DNA of 64,000 nucleotides. It comes from an uncultured cyanobacterium. GTDB taxonomy: Bacteria > Cyanobacteriota > Cyanobacteriia > Cyanobacteriales > Nostocaceae. The notes beneath the pieces were generated by a model. It was not told the DNA's origin. It ran no database searches and saw nothing but the letters and a program-made list of their open reading frames with translations. Position 1 is the first letter of the stretch. Every line of letters begins with the position of its first letter. The stretch lies in NCBI GenBank assembly GCA_903848645.1, contig CAINGU010000041.1:62001-126000 (forward strand), given 5' to 3'. Shown one piece after another: positions 62,604 to 64,000 of this stretch. A program made the position numbers and the translations under genes.

Positions 62604-63641
62604 ATGGTTTCAGCCCATAGTCACACACAACAAACTGTTTATCGCATTTTAGATGCGAACTTGGATCGCGCTCGTGAGGGTTTGCGAATTATTGAAGAAT
62701 GGTGTCGTTTTGGTTTAAATAATGCCCAGTTTTCAGGTATATGTAAACACCTGCGTCAAGAGTTGGGTACTTGGCATACGGCGGAACTACGAGCAGCACG
62801 AGACACACCGGGTGATCCGGGAACTGATTTAAGTCACCCCCAAGAGGAACAACGGGCTGATATTACATCTCTATTACAGGCTAATTTTTGCCGTGTGCAA
62901 GAAGCATTGCGAGTATTAGAAGAATATGGCAAGCTTTATCATCCGAATATGGGGACGGCTTGTAAACAAATGCGTTATCAGGTTTATACCCTGGAAAGTA
63001 ATTTGATGGGTTATCAGCGTCATCAGTTATTATGGCGATCGCATTTATATCTGGTAACATCTCCCGCAGATAATTTATTTGCAATTGTGGAAGCGGCTCT
63101 TCAAGGTGGTTTAACTCTGTTACAGTATCGGGAAAAGACCGCTGATGATTTAGTCCGCTTAGAACGGGCGATAAGATTGCGTGAATTATGTCACCATTAT
63201 GGGGCTTTGTTCATTATCAATGATCGGGTGGATTTAGCCTTGGCTGTGGATGCTGATGGTGTCCATTTGGGACAACAGGATATACCCATTGCTGTAGCGC
63301 GTCAATTACTGGGGAGTCAGCGCATTATCGGACGTTCTACTACAAATCCCCAAGAAATGCAAGGGGCAATTGCCGAAGGTGCGGATTATATTGGTGTGGG
63401 GCCTGTGTATGAAACACCGACTAAAGTAGGTAAAGCCGCAGCGGGTTTAGAGTATGTGAAATATGTATCCCAAAATTGTCAAATTCCCTGGTTTGCAATT
63501 GGGGGAATAGATATGAGTAATCTCAACGATGTGATGAATGCGGGAGCGCAACGGGTGGCTGTCGTGCGATCGCTCATCGAATCAGATCAACCTACCCTAG
63601 CAACTCAATATTTTCTTTCGCAACTCCACCGCATCAAATAA
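62604..63641 (+). CDS. thiE: Thiamine phosphate synthase with N-terminal cyanobacterial extension
   Basis: YRILDANLDRAREGLRIIEEWCRF; LLQYREKTADDLVRLE, FIINDRVDLALAVDADGVHLGQQD, GRSTTNPQEM. Confidence 0.95.
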   Translation: MVSAHSHTQQTVYRILDANLDRAREGLRIIEEWCRFGLNNAQFSGICKHLRQELGTWHTAELRAARDTPGDPGTDLSHPQEEQRADITSLLQANFCRVQEALRVLEEYGKLYHPNMGTACKQMRYQVYTLESNLMGYQRHQLLWRSHLYLVTSPADNLFAIVEAALQGGLTLLQYREKTADDLVRLERAIRLRELCHHYGALFIINDRVDLALAVDADGVHLGQQDIPIAVARQLLGSQRIIGRSTTNPQEMQGAIAEGADYIGVGPVYETPTKVGKAAAGLEYVKYVSQNCQIPWFAIGGIDMSNLNDVMNAGAQRVAVVRSLIESDQPTLATQYFLSQLHRIK

Positions 63642-63662
63642 TTCAAAATTTCTCCTGGCTTT

Positions 63663-63875
63663 ATGTCTTATCAAATTAGTCTCCAAGTCAATGGAGAAAC
63701 TCACAATTGTGTATCCCCAACGGCTTTACCCGAATTACTCCTCCAGTTAGGTTTTAATCCGCGCTTAATAGCAGTAGAATATAACGGTGAAATCTTACAT
63801 CGTCAGTTTTGGTTAGAAACTCAAATCAAAAATGGCGATCGCTTGGAAGTAGTCACCATCGTTGGTGGTGGTTAA
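63663..63875 (+). CDS. thiS: Sulfur carrier protein ThiS
   Basis: ISLQVNGETHNCVSPTALPELLLQLGF...AVEYNGEILHRQFW...DRLEVVTIVGGG. Confidence 0.95.
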   Translation: MSYQISLQVNGETHNCVSPTALPELLLQLGFNPRLIAVEYNGEILHRQFWLETQIKNGDRLEVVTIVGGG

Positions 63876-64000
63876 TTTAATAAACAAGAATAGCAAGATT
63901 CAGGACTATATAACCAGCGATGATAGGTTTTCCGTTTCGCTAATTCCTTACCTTGACGGCCGAGTTTTTCCCGAAGCTGTGAATCTTGACACAAACGCTT
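63872..64000 (-). CDS. C-terminal fragment of a CDS running off the window, possibly glycosyltransferase
   Basis: Open reverse frame KRLCQDSQLREKLGRQGKELAKRKTYHRWLYSPESCYSCLLN* (42 aa); tail resembles GT4 C-termini. Confidence 0.35.
   Translation of the reverse strand, partial: KRLCQDSQLREKLGRQGKELAKRKTYHRWLYSPESCYSCLLN

Overview
Cyanobacterial chromosomal window. HIP1 octamers (GCGATCGC), heptanucleotide tandem repeats, chlL/chlN, petG, cytM and SLH genes point to a filamentous, Nostoc/Anabaena-like genome. Most of it is housekeeping or metabolic: lepA start, chlL-DUF5331-chlN, cysteine desulfurase, PrxQ/Bcp, rnz, hisZ, dprA, trmJ-like, secA, cytM/petG, rsmD, hisH, a fucose/exopolysaccharide block (GT, sugar transferase, gmd, fcl), an M67/JAMM peptidase with MoeZ-type E1-rhodanese, queD-like, and thiE/thiS. 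The most interesting region is about 13.2-21.5 kb on the minus strand. It looks like a complete double-glycine peptide (bacteriocin or signal) system: three small precursors sharing an MSN-type leader ending EQQExxxGG, a C39-peptidase ABC exporter, an HlyD adaptor, a NarL-type response regulator, an HPK7-like kinase and a possible degenerate kinase. One precursor (19924..20100, 58 aa) is below the supplied ORF-track cutoff and was read directly from the sequence. Each precursor is preceded, about 155-180 nt upstream, by the same motif (TTGGCGTGTATTTTT on the coding strand), which looks like a shared promoter or operator. Other points: a Septu-like PtuA/PtuB pair, several toxin-antitoxin-like loci, a 59-aa membrane ORF missed by the track, an AT-rich orphan region (32.5-34.2 kb), a Uma2 remnant between palindromic repeats, and several dispersed repeats that sit inside genes or supply gene 3' ends. 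No rRNA, tRNA or CRISPR array was recognised.
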